A stretch of 64,000 nt of DNA, taken from NCBI GenBank assembly GCA_035222895.1, contig JAVYIG010002535.1:177676-241675 (forward strand), given 5' to 3'. The stretch's first letter is position 1; each line of letters starts with the position of its first letter. A program made the position numbers and the translations under genes. Source of the DNA: Strongylocentrotus droebachiensis. Lineage: Eukaryota > Echinodermata > Echinoidea > Camarodonta > Strongylocentrotidae. Of the stretch, positions 12,100-23,333 are shown one piece after another. The notes below the pieces were generated by a model, which did no database searches, had not been told where the DNA came from, and saw nothing but the letters and a program-made list of their open reading frames with translations.

Positions 12100-13398
12100 A
12101 CTATCAGTGAAGAAAACAACCTTTCCACTTGTAGCCTCATCTCTTTGCTGATTGCTTCGTGCATTCTAGCTGCTAGTACCTTTGCCAGCAGTTCAAGTCG
12201 AGGAATTGTGAGAGCTTTGAGAGGTGCGACCTTCGACTTGGCTGTTACGAAGCGCACTCCATACTTGTCATCATCTGTCTTCCACCTCAGATAAGCGCAT
12301 GCACCATATGCAATCTCAGAAGCGTCACAGAAAATACATAAGACTGGTTTCCCCCTGGCATTCTGTGGTTTCAGACATCTCTCAAGACTGATGTCATTGA
12401 GCTTACTCATTTCTCTGAATAGTCCTCTCCATTCATCTCCGTCAGGTAACTCCTCATCCCAGTCATAACCACCCTGCCACAGCTTCTGGATGCCAGTCTT
12501 TGCCTTGATGATAATTGGTGCAGCAAAACCAATAGGATCATAGATTATTGCTACCTTTCCCAAGATCTTTCTCTTAGTCAGCTTTTCCGTCTCTCTATCT
12601 GTTTCTTGTAGATTGACCTTGTATGAGAAGGTATCACTATGTCTGTCCCAAACTACACCAAGCACCTTCTCTTCAGCAATCTCCTCTAAAAGTTTCATCT
12701 TGTCCTGCTTGTTGCCTCCATCAAGTGGCTTGTTTGATTGCCAACCTTTAACCTTGAACCCTCCTGCCTCTAACAGTTCATCTACCTCTGCGATACGTTT
12801 CTTTGCTGTATCTTCAGTCTCTACTGAATCGCAGATGTCATCCATGTAGATGTTTCTTTTCAGGATTGCAGCTGCTTCTGGGTACTTGGATTCACCTTCC
12901 TCTGCCGTCAGTCTTACACCTATCTGAGCCATTGCTGAAGCTGGCTTGTCTCCAAACGTCACTGTGTACATGCTGATCTCTTTCGGGAATCAATATGCGG
13001 TGATACATCTTGCTAATATCTGCACATATTGCCACTGGGTGTTCTCTGAATCTGAGGAGGACTCCAGATAGGTTGTTGAGTAAGTCAGGCCCTTTCTTCC
13101 AGTACTCATTCAAGCAGTGACCTTTGTAGATTGCAGATGAATTGAATACAATTCTCAGAGGTGTGCTTTTGTTGTCTGGCCTGATTACTGCGTGGTGACT
13201 GATGTAATGTACCGGTCCTTTGTACGTTGTCATTTCATCTTTCTCTAGCTTCTTAGCAAATCCCATCTCAGTCATCTCTTGTATCTTATATCTGTAGGCT
13301 TCTGTATGCTCAGGATTCTTTCTCAGTTTTCTTTCTGCAGCAAAGAGCATCTTTTCTGCTAAGAACTTGTTATTGGGTAAGAGATCCGGATCTCCCAC
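12096..13398 (-). pseudogene. BEL/Pao reverse transcriptase and RNase H, broken
   Basis: Two overlapping minus-strand ORFs. The first (13398-12892) has the RT N-terminal part and the motif A region (CADISKMYHRI). The second (12971-12096) continues at TFGDKPASAMAQ, followed by the YMDD catalytic box (KRNIYMDD) and RNase H (FCDASEIAYGACAY). Between motif A and TFGDKP about 20-25 family-typical residues appear to be missing, coinciding with the frame change near 12972. Another 1-nt shift follows near 12130. The enzyme would be non-functional as read. Confidence 0.85.
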
Positions 13399-14513
13399 GG
13401 TCTTCCTTCTTTCCTTGCTGAGGAACGGATCATCTCTTCCTCCAAAGCTTCTTGCTTAGTGAGACCACTATTATCACACCGACATTGCTTTGCATCGACA
13501 CCCTCTGTCTCTATCGTCCAAAAGTCAGTGATATATACAGGAGTAGCCAGCTTTACATGCAACACTTCCTTGTTGTATGTATCCTCCTGGGGTGTTTCAC
13601 CATACACAACCCACCCTAACGGTGACTTTCTAGCACAGTAGTCCCCTGCTTCTCTGACTTCTCCACCGTGCATTCTAACATAATTCACGCCTACCAAGAT
13701 GTCAATTGGTCCACTATCTCTTTGAAGGTCGTCTTTCTTTAACCTGAACTTCCTCGCCAAATCATGAAGTCTTACTTCTACTGCATCCTCGCTGATGAGA
13801 GGAATTCCGATGGCTGCCATGATGATGGGCTTACCATCTTCACCTATCTTTCTGATTGGCACTCGGTACTTGTGCGTCTGCAGGACTTCTTGTGATCCTC
13901 CCATCTTCATCACAATAATGGTCGTAGGAGTACCTCTTAGCTGTAGCTCTGTTGCTACCTGCTGTCTAATCAGGCTAATCTGTGCCCCTGAATCGATTAA
14001 ACAGGTTCCTCTCTTACTGGTTTCCTTGCTAACAAATTCCATAGCAACTATTGGCAGTAAAGCTCCTTCCATGCCAATCACTGCAACATCCACCTGACCA
14101 GTGCGAGTTCGGTTTCCACCTTCACTTTCATTCTTGTCATCTGTGTGCAGTAAAGGATGATGGAAATACCTGCACCTTTCCTCATTACTCTTCTCAGAGC
14201 ACTGTCGTCTTCTCTGGCATGTAGACATTCTGTGACCACGACCTGCCTTTTTCATGCAACTGAAGCAGGCATAGTTTTCCTTCACTAACTTCAGTCTCTC
14301 GTGTGCTGGTCTTGAAGTTAGCCTCTTACATTGGTCTACCCAATGATCACTCGTGTTACAGATCCAGCATCGATGTTCTGCTGTTTCTGGTTTCTTTCTC
14401 GTCTCTTGTGCCACGTGACCCACTGTGCTTTGTCGTGTTTCACTTCGGAGAGGTGCGGTGGCTCGCATTCTTGCCCTCATCTCCCTGTTCATCCAAGCGA
14501 GCAAATCTGTCAT
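13359..14513 (-). pseudogene. BEL/Pao zinc-knuckle and aspartic protease region
   Basis: A 384-codon minus-strand frame. Around residues 45-65 lies CWICNTSDHWVDQC and around residues 83-100 CFSCMKKAGRGHRMSTC, the paired zinc knuckles of BEL Gag-Pol. Near residue 170 is LIDSGAQISLI, the aspartic protease active site (DSGA). The frame is continuous with the upstream Gag ORF except for an in-frame TAG at 14540-14538, and it shifts into the RT frame near 13390. Confidence 0.85.
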
Positions 14514-14537
14514 GGTGACAACTCCTCTCTCATCTTG

Positions 14538-15247
14538 CTATCTGAACCAGACCTTCCTGTCATCAGTACTCATGTTCCTCTCTATGGCTGCAAGCATGTT
14601 ACTATTGCTGATGTCCTGTTCTCTTCCTACTTCCTTCAAAGTAGTGTAACTGCGCCTTACTAAGTGCACTAGTTCACATAATCGGCTATCCTCACCGTCC
14701 TTTAGTGGCCGGAACTTGGTCAGATCATGTACTATGGCGTCTGCGACAAACCTAGGGTCGCCATATATTGCATCAAGTTGTTCCCAAGCCTCGTCATAAT
14801 CAGAACCTATGCCTCTAATCACATTTAGAGGGCGTCCATGCAGGCATGACCGAAAAATGGTTATAGCATCCCTCTCCGTATATTTGGCGTCTACGAGATG
14901 CATAAAATCTGACTTAAATACTCCATAGTCTCTGACATCACCCGTAAACTTGTGCAATTTCGGCTTCTCCAAGTCTCAAAACTACTTCTGGATTGTTTTG
15001 GCTTTTCCTTGTCAGATTTGCTCTCGTTATGATGTTCTTCTGGCTCAAGGGTTTCACGGACTTCCTCTTTCTTAGCTTGGTAATCGTTGACGGTCAACTT
15101 GAGATTGAGAAATGTCTTCTGACACTCCTCCATCCACTCCTCTTCCTTGGCGAATTTATCATCATCTTCGATGATCTCTGTGTAATTATCATGTGCATCT
15201 TGAACATCCTTGAAAACACATTCATATCTCGTGAATGCTTCTTGCAC
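14538..15247 (-). pseudogene. BEL/Pao Gag N-terminal region
   Basis: Two overlapping frames joined by a frameshift near 14970. The upstream one is charged and coiled-coil-like (15247-14891). The downstream one (14972-14538) has the LHKFTGDVRDYGVFKSDF-type DUF1759 signature of BEL Gag proteins. It ends at an in-frame TAG, after which the zinc-knuckle frame continues without shift, so the stop is either a mutation or a readthrough site. Confidence 0.75.
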
Positions 15248-15299
15248 TATAGACGTTGCTGGTCTAATAACAGCTTCAATTCATTACCGTTCCTATAAT

Positions 15300-16678
15300 C
15301 AACATATGTCTTGTTATTCTCAGCTATGGTATGGTATGGTATTTATTGAATCATGCATCGCAGCTACATTATATTTAATGGCACATGGATATACATTTAA
15401 TTTTTAAAACGAGAGTACAATTTAAAACAGTATCATTTACATAATTATAAGTACACGTATTATGTCACATGTTTATCCTAAATGTTGCACCAAGTGTAAA
15501 ACAAAAGCAAAAATACGAAGGAAAAGATGTAGAGAAAAGAGGCTAAAAGGAGAAAGGAAGAGAGAGAGAGATATGGAAGAGAGGGGAGGAGGGGAGAGGG
15601 AAGGAAAGTAAGAAAAGGAGAAAGAAAGGATAAGAGATCGAGAGATATAGTGAAGAAAGAGAAATCGCAAGAAAGATAGAAAGATGGAGAAAGAGAGAGA
15701 AAGAGAGAGGAAGGAGAGAGAGGGAGAAGAAAGAGAGAGAGAGGGAGAGAGAGAGAGCGGCAATAGGCAAAGAAGGGGGAAGAGAGAAGGGGGACCTTGC
15801 CAACAACACAATTACATACAAATTGACGATAAAAAGATAAAAGTATGCATTGCAACATTGACATTACGAATAGTATTAATAAGTTGAACAAAGAATACAT
15901 TGTAAACATTGTATGGCTCACCTAAAAATATGTTGGTAAGTTATAGCAATGAAAATGTTTTCTTTATTGACGCAGGTGGTAGTAGAAACATTAAAAGAGT
16001 ATAATAACAACCTCTTTAAGAAAATATTTATTACAAAAACTAAATGCAGGCGGATATAGCAGAGAAGCAAGATTCAAAAGGAGTAATTGCAGACCTGCGT
16101 AAACTAATAATTTTAAGATAAAATAACGAGCAGCCAGAGGCAATTTAAGATAATATATGTGGTTGGCTCAAACACCCAGCAATTACCCCGAAGAAACTCA
16201 GTCTGCGCAAATTGGATTAGACTTCTGCAGGTGTGCTTTATTCTTGAGAAGTCGTAGTAACAATTCAATCTGTATAAAATAAATAACAAGAATACATACA
16301 GACATTTAGCACATGTAAATAAATACTTGTGTATTGCATCTAAATTTCTGTGCTTGTGTTTTCATTTATACCTAGTAAAAATAACTAAGTCTGTAAATTA
16401 TTTCTATAATTTATGCTCACTTATCTGAATAATCTATTACACTGAATAATTACTTGAGTGCTTGCATGATGTGTCCTTTCACATACTAATGTACCTGTCA
16501 TAATAAATGACTAATAAAATCAATCTCTATAGCTAGGTACTTTATCCTCGTACAGATAATATTTCGTATTAAACAAATAAGGAATTACTTGTAACACATA
16601 TATGCTATATTTGTTCTCTGTAATTCTAACAGGATGAAAATAACTGCTTTCTTTCCTAAGCATCGATTAACCACACTT
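15300..16678. other. 5' leader of the BEL/Pao element, with GA-rich insert
   Basis: About 1.4 kb between the first Gag frame and the 5' LTR, with no coding signal. It holds a GA-rich tract and AT-rich sequence. Just inside the LTR on the minus strand is TGGTTAATCGATGC, a candidate primer-binding site. Confidence 0.5.
15520..15795 (+). repeat. Polypurine (GAGAA)n low-complexity tract
   Basis: Almost pure A and G over about 270 bp. The Ser/Leu/Phe-rich ORFs read from the opposite strand are artefacts of this tract. Confidence 0.9.
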
Positions 16679-17250
16679 TGCTTATCAAACTAACCCAAGT
16701 TTATAATACTGTATTACATATCCAATACCATGACCATGTCATTTCTTTTCTATGTCATTTTAACCCAACGTGTTACACACGCCCACTATCGGTAACAAAT
16801 CTACAATGTGACACGTCATTCATGCGCATTCTCATACGTGTTAACTCACATGAATCTATACCGTTCAATTAACCATGTAACTAATGTAAATTAAATTGGC
16901 TAAATTTCATCTTATATTTATACTTTGAGCAAACTCACTTCTTTTGCAGGAACTCTGGTTTAACGGGAAAACATTCCTTGTAACAGGCACATTGCATCTT
17001 AAGCCAATTTCTGATGGCAAATAGAAATACATAAGGGTTTCTACACTGACAACTGTACCCGTACGTTGTTATTGTGACACACACTAAATACACGCTAACA
17101 TTAATGGTGGTGTCCTCAAAAATACAAGGAAAACATTAAGTATGGTATCTTACAAGTACATCTCAATGAAGCGAACTTATATTAAACATGATACTTGTAA
17201 CTGATGATAATGCATGAAAAAAGTATAGTTTATGTTCCTTCAACGAAACA
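16679..17250 (-). repeat. 5' LTR of the BEL/Pao element
   Basis: 572 bp, plus strand starting TGCTTATC and ending AACGAAACA. Direct repeat of 9699-10272. Confidence 0.9.
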
Positions 17251-17454
17251 ATATGTAATTATGAAATCGACAGTATATAATACGAAGAGTAAAGATTATA
17301 AAAATGTTCAATCCAAGATAGTTAATTGAATCTGAAATATAATGCATTAAGATTTGGCGAATTGTAGGTGTGTTCAGGCAAAGATTGCAATTGAAGAAAC
17401 AATACATATAATTCACAAAGTTTGGCAGTATTCCCTAGTAGTTTTGTGTGTTGC

Positions 17455-18240
17455 GAAAATATATTTTTTCCCTATTTTTTTCCTATTTTTTCCCTATTTT
17501 CTGGAAATGCAGACTATTTTTTCCCTATTTCCTTCAAGAAAATAGGAAAAAAATAGGGCTATTTTTTTCCTATTTTCAAGTACAAACTATTTTTTCCCTA
17601 TTTTTTTCACCTATATTTTTTTTCAGACTATTTTTTTCCTATTTCCTATAAAAAAACAGGAAAAAAATAGTCCTATTTTTTTTCCTATTTTCAAGTACAA
17701 ACTATTTTTTCCCTATTTTTTTCACCTATATTTTTTTTCAGACTATTTTTTTCCTATTTCCTATAAGAAAACAGGAAAAAAATAGTCCTATTTTTTTCCT
17801 ATTTTCAAGCACAAACATTTTTTTTACCTTCAACTTTTGTGGACTATTTTATTCCTATTTTTTTTAAAGAAAATAGGAAAAAAATAGTTCTATTTTTTCC
17901 TATTCTCGAGTACCAAACTATTTTTTCCCTATTTTTTCACCTTCATTTTTTTCAGACTATTTTTTGCCTATTTTCTCCAAAAAAATATGAAAAAAATAGG
18001 ACTATTTTTTCCCTATTTTTTCATCTTAATCTTTTTCAGACTATTTTTTCCCTATTTTTTCACCTTAATCTTTTTCAGACAATTTTTTCCCTATTTTTTC
18101 ACCTTTATCTTTTTCAGACTTCTTTTTACCTATTTGCGAGTACTATTTTCTTCCTATTTTTTGCACTTAAATTTTTTATGACATGATACAAATTAGTAAA
18201 CTATTTTTTGTCTATTTTCTAAACTTGCATATTTTCATTG
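17455..18240. repeat. Array of CTATTTTTTTCC-type units with short hairpins
   Basis: Dozens of copies of a degenerate ACTATTTTTTCCCTATTTTT motif. Reverse-complement patches (GAAAATAGGAAAAAAATAG) are interspersed, so many units can form small hairpins. Phe/Tyr-rich ORFs through it (17448-18186) are compositional artefacts. A sister array in the same orientation lies at 22590-23290. Confidence 0.85.
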
Positions 18241-18348
18241 TTTATGACTGGCATCCTATTCAAAAAGCCCGCTTCTCCTGCCATTATCTCTGTTGTTCAT
18301 TTTGCGACTTATTGGTGGTTTTTAGCTCTGGGGTCACATATTGAATAG

Positions 18349-18540
18349 TGAGCTCAAAGATGACCATAAATAAACAATGTGTAAAAAGAAAATGTACGAA
18401 ATTTCAATTTTGTTCCTTTATTAATATTCTTGATTTTATTTACAAACTATAGTAGTGACTAGTGCACTCAAAGATAACCATACATAAACCATGTGTAAAA
18501 AGAAAATGTACACATAGAAATTTCAACCAAAAAAAATCTC
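18349..18540 (+). repeat. Direct duplication of a ~90-bp segment
   Basis: CTCAAAGATGACCATAAATA and GTGTAAAAAGAAAATGTAC recur about 118 bp downstream with small changes, and both copies are followed by CCTTTATTA. Confidence 0.65.
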
Positions 18541-18734
18541 CTTTATTACCGTAATAGAAAAAAAAGCATTCGATCGAGATATTCCCGTTCTATGTGTGTG
18601 CAAAGTTTCAACGTAGAGGACAGTACGCAAGTACCCGTATGTAATTTGAAAATTACCCGTTGTTTTTTTTCACTGCTGTGCGCATCGGACTTTTGCTGAT
18701 TTTCGTTCATCAAACGTCTCCAAATCACACCAAA

Positions 18735-18950
18735 ATGTCTTCCAGCAATTATTCTAGCGATGAAATTTCATCAAGAGATAGTGACTCCTCATACTCCGAT
18801 GCCTCCTTATCCCATTTTAGTGATTCTTCCCAAGAAAATGAGCCCGACAAATGTTCAAAATATTACTAGTCCCACTCGTAGAGAAATGAGTTTGTTGTCG
18901 AATGACGGAACATCGACGAGCGGAACTGGCCCCAGAAAACAGCTGAAAAG
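18735..18950 (+). CDS. Candidate first exon of a small Ser-rich/basic protein, unknown function
   Basis: The ATG at 18735 has a good Kozak context (CACCAAAATGT) and opens a Ser/Asp-rich frame (MSSSNYSSDEISSRDSDSSY). That frame stops at 18867. The frame leading into the GT donor at 18951 (GPRKQLK) is a different one, so a frameshift or an alternative start in the second frame is required. Splicing to 19354 keeps a basic frame open. I do not recognise the protein. It sits between two T-rich arrays and might belong to a mobile element. Confidence 0.35.
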
Positions 18951-19353
18951 GTACGTTTATTTCTGAAACTTAATTATATTATGATATATATATTTTTATT
19001 GTGTCTGTTGTTGAATATAATGCTACTTCATAGACATAGTAGGCCTATAGAATGTTATTTTACGTATCAATATTCCCATGTAGTGTTGAGGTTGTACATG
19101 TAACTTAGCAATATTGCTTAGTCTAGACTACAAAACTTCTGAGTGAAGTGTACGTAGGCCTAGTGAATCTCCAAGTGCAGTGTAGTGTCTGTTAGTGAAT
19201 GAGTGAATGTAAACAAACGTGATTACAATAAATCCACGTAGAAATTTCAGATTTTGTACCATTACTACGTCTGTCAATTATATTGCCTTGCATGATATAA
19301 TGTTTTGATGTGGTTACTTTTAGGCTAAATTGTATCTCAAATTATTTTTCTAG

Positions 19354-19435
19354 GAATCGGAAAACACAACCTGCTAAAGCACCACGCAAGAAGAAGAGCA
19401 AGTCTTCCAAGTCCGAGAGTGCATGTGTCTGCGAG
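19354..19435 (+). CDS. Candidate second exon, Lys/Ser-rich
   Basis: Preceded by TTTTTCTAG and followed by GTATGT. Joined in phase to the previous exon it encodes a nuclear-localisation-like basic run (APRKKKSKSSKSES) ending ACVCE. The donor is 4 nt upstream of the target duplication of the palindrome, so the insertion lies in the intron and spares the GTAT of the donor. Confidence 0.35.
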
Positions 19436-19448
19436 GTATGTCCTTACT

Positions 19449-20279
19449 TAGACCGAATTTTCCGTCTCTTTCGTTCGTTAGCCTCTTATTGGGGTAGGGT
19501 CGGCCGGCTCTCTCTAGAGACGGAAGCCGTCTATACACATTCCCTTGCTAACGCCACGGCCAGTCCTGGTCGTAGCGTTTTGCCCCCAAAATCCCCCAAA
19601 ATGTCATTTTACCTCATGCATTGATTATTTTAAATTAGGAGAAGGTTATACTAACATCGGTTCTACTTACCAACTTGACTGTATAATCCGTTTAATGGTC
19701 CCTTTTAAGGAAATTACGGGTCTCAATTGACAGCCGTGTTGAAAATCTTGCAAGGTGTGTTAAACGTAAAACTCTCGCTGCATGCCGGAGTCATCTAAAT
19801 CAATCTCATCCCTTCTAGTCTACGCCGAAGGCAAAATGATTATAAAGGAAAAACTGTGATAACGCCATTACGAACGTGTAGATGGCGCACAGTTTTTCCT
19901 TTATAAATAATCATTTATGAGATTGATTTAGATGACTCCGGCATGCAGCGAGAGTTTAACGTTTAACACACCTTGCAAGATTTTCAACACGGCTGTCAAT
20001 TTAGACCCGTAATTTCCTTAAAAGGGACCATTAAACGGATTATACAGTCAAGTTGGTAAGTGGAACCGATGTTAGTATAACCTTCTCCTAATTTAAAATA
20101 ATCAATGCATGAGGTAAAATGACATTTTGGGGGATTTGGGGGGCAAAACGCTACGACCAGGACTGGCCGTGGCGTTAGCAAGGGAATGTGTATAGACGGC
20201 TTCCGTCTCTAAAGAGAGAGCCGGCCGACCCTACCCCAATAAGAGGCTAACGAACGAAAGAGACGGAAAATTCGGTCTA
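19449..20279. mobile_element. 831-bp palindromic foldback element with 9-bp target-site duplication
   Basis: The left arm starts TAGACCGAATTTTCCGTC and the right arm ends with its reverse complement. The arms are about 400 bp each, nearly identical, and meet at a ~30-bp loop near 19860-19890; the left arm has a ~20-bp extra segment near 19815. The element is flanked by the exact duplication GTCCTTACT (19440-19448 and 20280-20288). A 9-bp duplication with long inverted arms points to a Mutator-like foldback or MITE; no transposase is present. The same 61-codon ORF appears in both arms only because they are copies. Confidence 0.9.
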
Positions 20280-20288
20280 GTCCTTACT

Positions 20289-22580
20289 AAGTAGAAATCT
20301 AAATCTATTGTTGATAATTTTTTTGGGTTTATTTAGTAATCTATTTCATGTTTGTTAGTTAAGATCTGACATCAAAATATTAGAGTAGTTTACCTCATCA
20401 TTATGCTAGAACAATAATTTGAAGGTGGCACAATTTCTACCTAGATCTACATTATTTTTCTCTTTCCTTTTTATTTTTGTCTTCAACAAATTGTTCCTTT
20501 ACTATTTTCTTTTCTGTGTTTTATGTTTTATTTTATGTATGTTCACCCAATATATCTAAGAATAAAATAACTCTAATTAATTGCCTACCTAAGTGGTTTA
20601 CATTTCATGCACCTTGACAGCTCTTTGATGACTCCGTTGTTTCACCATCCGTTCGTCGTCAGCCTGGCATCTTTTTTGCTATCATACTTTTGTACACACA
20701 TGTTCTGTGCCTTTGAATTTTTCATTATGAAATACATAAATACTTGTACTAAGTATTAATTGCATGTTCATAAATGTACCAATGCATGATTATTCTAACC
20801 CCTAACTCACATTTCATTTATATCTTTACAGATCCATTGAAACTAATCAAGCTACAATGTACATGTAACGTACAACCACCATTCGATGCCTGTGAACAGC
20901 ATGACCAACATCTGTATCCTTTACATTAGTATTTGTTTCCATTTTATTATGTAATTCTTATGTCTAATCATTGAGATTCATAGGCAAGTACAACATGTAT
21001 GTGTACACAATGAGTGCCTGCATATTGTGAAGATAAAGGACCATAAGACCATTACTTATGATACATGGTAATGATGGTAGGCCTATACTTTGTAAAACTA
21101 TTTGAAAATAGTAGCATGTAAGTCTGTCATTTTCTTGTTTATATATATCTCAATGACATGACATGTCATTGATTTTGTAGTAAGTGTTTCTAGATTATGA
21201 TGATTGTATTAAGATTTTGACAGTTCAATTGAGATTGAGAAAATTATGTAACATATGTCAACTGTACTATAGAGCATGCATGCATTGTTGAAAAATCTGT
21301 TTTATGATTTATTTTATTTTGTTATCTTTGTAAATAACGAGAAAAAAAAAATTATTTGTCATGATTTTCTTGAGGTTTGAAAATGTGATTACATTATTAA
21401 GAGCACTTTGCAATTAAATTGTAATAAAAGAGACAGAAAACAACACTCTCATGTCCAGAATACTGCTTTATTTGGTTACTAGTGAGGGAGAGAGCTTGTG
21501 ATCGCCTGGCATATCCACATCGGCTCAGTAATAGTCCTGAAACTCACCTGAATACTTTATTTGAACAAAAATAGAAAGCTACATTCTAGGTGGATGATAT
21601 TTTTTTTAAGGCGGAGGCATATAGGAGACGCAGTCGCATTTGTCTTGTTTTTTTTTTAGAGTATAATCATAGCAAACCATGAACAACTCTATTACTACAA
21701 CATGTACACTACAGTACTTAACCAAAGATTGTAAATATCAGTTAAGTTCTTTTATTTATTTGCTTATATGAACACACATACTATACTAAACTCATGTCAT
21801 TGTGTTTACCTCTCGAAAATAAAGTACATGTATTTTATTTGACACATTCCCTTTTATTATTTTTGTTTGTTACAGTCCACTGCCATTATAACGAGGTGCT
21901 CGGGACCAAGCCAATGTCCTTGTTAAAATGAAATCATGTTATACTCGAGTTACTGAACACATTGGTTTGTTTAAAATTGGGACTGATGAGAATTGCCTGA
22001 TAATAAAATCTTGGTGTATCCATGTTCGTTATAATAGGAGTGGACTGTATAACATTTTCCATATACCCATTGACTATTTTAAATGTTCTACTGAATGGAT
22101 TGGACTGAAAGGATGAAGTGAATTTGGCAAACTGAGTAGGTGCATCGATGCAGAGAAAAGAGCTGTAGGAGTAGGGTGACTATTCTACAGTGGAAACTTT
22201 TGACAATGAGGTCATGTGCAACCAGGAAATCTTAACCCCCAAAAGCTGTTAAATTACCTTGTCATTTCAGGTATAACTCAGGCCTTAAATTTCAATATTT
22301 TTAGGGCAAGGCCACTTTTCTGTAGGTCACATTCCTATATTACAGCACAAATAGGAAGAATTGGAAAGGGCACACAAAATCTCCAAAGCCAATGAGAGGG
22401 GCATTGAGGCCAATCAAAGGGGCATCCAAGGCCATGGCCTTGGTGGCCTTGGATTAATTTAAGCCCTGATAACTGATCTCTTTATATCAAGTTTGCACTG
22501 TATGATTTAATTGAATGTACAGAGTCGTTGACTGGATGTGTGAGATGGTAGTGCTTGAGAAATCCATGAAAGTAAAGGAT
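20289..22580. other. No confident gene; possible terminal exon at 20832
   Basis: TATCTTTACAG before 20832 is a reasonable acceptor. In the phase left by the 19435 donor it would add two codons and a TGA at 20838-20840. AATAAA at about 21422 could serve polyadenylation. The rest is AT-rich. Confidence 0.25.
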
Positions 22581-22589
22581 GAGTGATCC

Positions 22590-23290
22590 CCCCCCCCCTA
22601 TTTCCTGACTATTTTTTTCTGATTTCCTCACTTATTTACTATTTTTTTCATATTTCCTTACTATTTTTTTCCTATTTTCTTACTATTTTTCCCTATTTTC
22701 TTACTATTTTTTTCCTATTTTCTTACTATTTGTTTTCCTATTTCCTTACTATTTTTTTCCTATTTTCTTACTATTTTCCCCTATTTTCTTACTATTTTTT
22801 TCCTATTTTCTTACTATTTTTTTCCTATTTTCTTACTATTTTTCCCTATTTTCTTACTATTTTTTTCCTATTTTCTTACTATTTTTTTTCCTATTTCCTT
22901 ACTATTTTTTTCCTATTTTCCCCTATTTTCTTACTATTTTTTTCCTATTTTCTTACTATTTTTTCCTATTTCCTCACTATTTTTTTCCTATTTCCTCACT
23001 ATTTTTCACTGTCCACTAGCACCTAGTTATCACTATTTTTTTACTATTTTCTTCACCATTTTCTACACTATTTTTTCCCTATTTTTTTCCTATTTTCAGG
23101 TCTGAAAAATAGGAAAAAAATAGGAAAAAAATAGAAAAAATTGTTTCAAACCTAGTTTTTTCCTATTTCCAAAACTATTTTTTCCCTATTTTTTCCTTTA
23201 AAAAAAATAGGGAAAAAATAGAAAAAAAATATATTTTCGGGACTATTTTTCCCCTATTTTTCCCCTATTTTTTTCCTATTTTTTTACGAC
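22590..23290. repeat. Second array of TTACTATTTTTTTCCTATTTTC units
   Basis: About 35 copies of the motif in the same orientation as the 17455-18240 array, with reverse-complement patches near 23105-23135 and 23200-23232. It ends in TTTACGACTGG, resembling TTTATGACTGG just after the left array. Confidence 0.85.
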
Positions 23291-23333
23291 TGGGGTTATG
23301 CCATCAAACAAGTTGAACAGACCGGATGCCACA

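Larger units (their letters stand above)
9699..17250 (-). mobile_element. BEL/Pao LTR retrotransposon, degenerate, minus strand
   Basis: A 7.55-kb element bounded by two direct ~573-bp LTRs, each running TG...CA. The minus-strand coding order is Gag-like region, zinc knuckles, aspartic protease, reverse transcriptase with MDD box, RNase H, H2C2 zinc finger, DDE integrase and a C-terminal DUF5641-like region, which is the BEL/Pao order. A polypurine tract abuts the 3' LTR. Several frameshifts and stops break the ORF. No clear target-site duplication was found: the flanking five bases are gtcca and atatg. Confidence 0.92.

Noticed and set aside
15473-15921. Ser/Leu/Pro/Phe-rich ORFs on the minus strand
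   Set aside because: They read through a polypurine low-complexity tract; the composition alone explains the open frames.
9699-17250. Endogenous retrovirus with envelope
   Set aside because: No envelope-like ORF between integrase and the 3' LTR; domain order and motifs are those of BEL/Pao.
17448-18186. Phe/Tyr-rich membrane-like ORFs
   Set aside because: They translate the CTATTTTTTTCC array; open frame and hydrophobicity follow from the repeat. The same applies to 22583-23026.
19996-20181. 61-codon ORF conserved in two copies
   Set aside because: The second copy (19545-19730) is the other arm of a palindrome, so conservation does not show coding selection.
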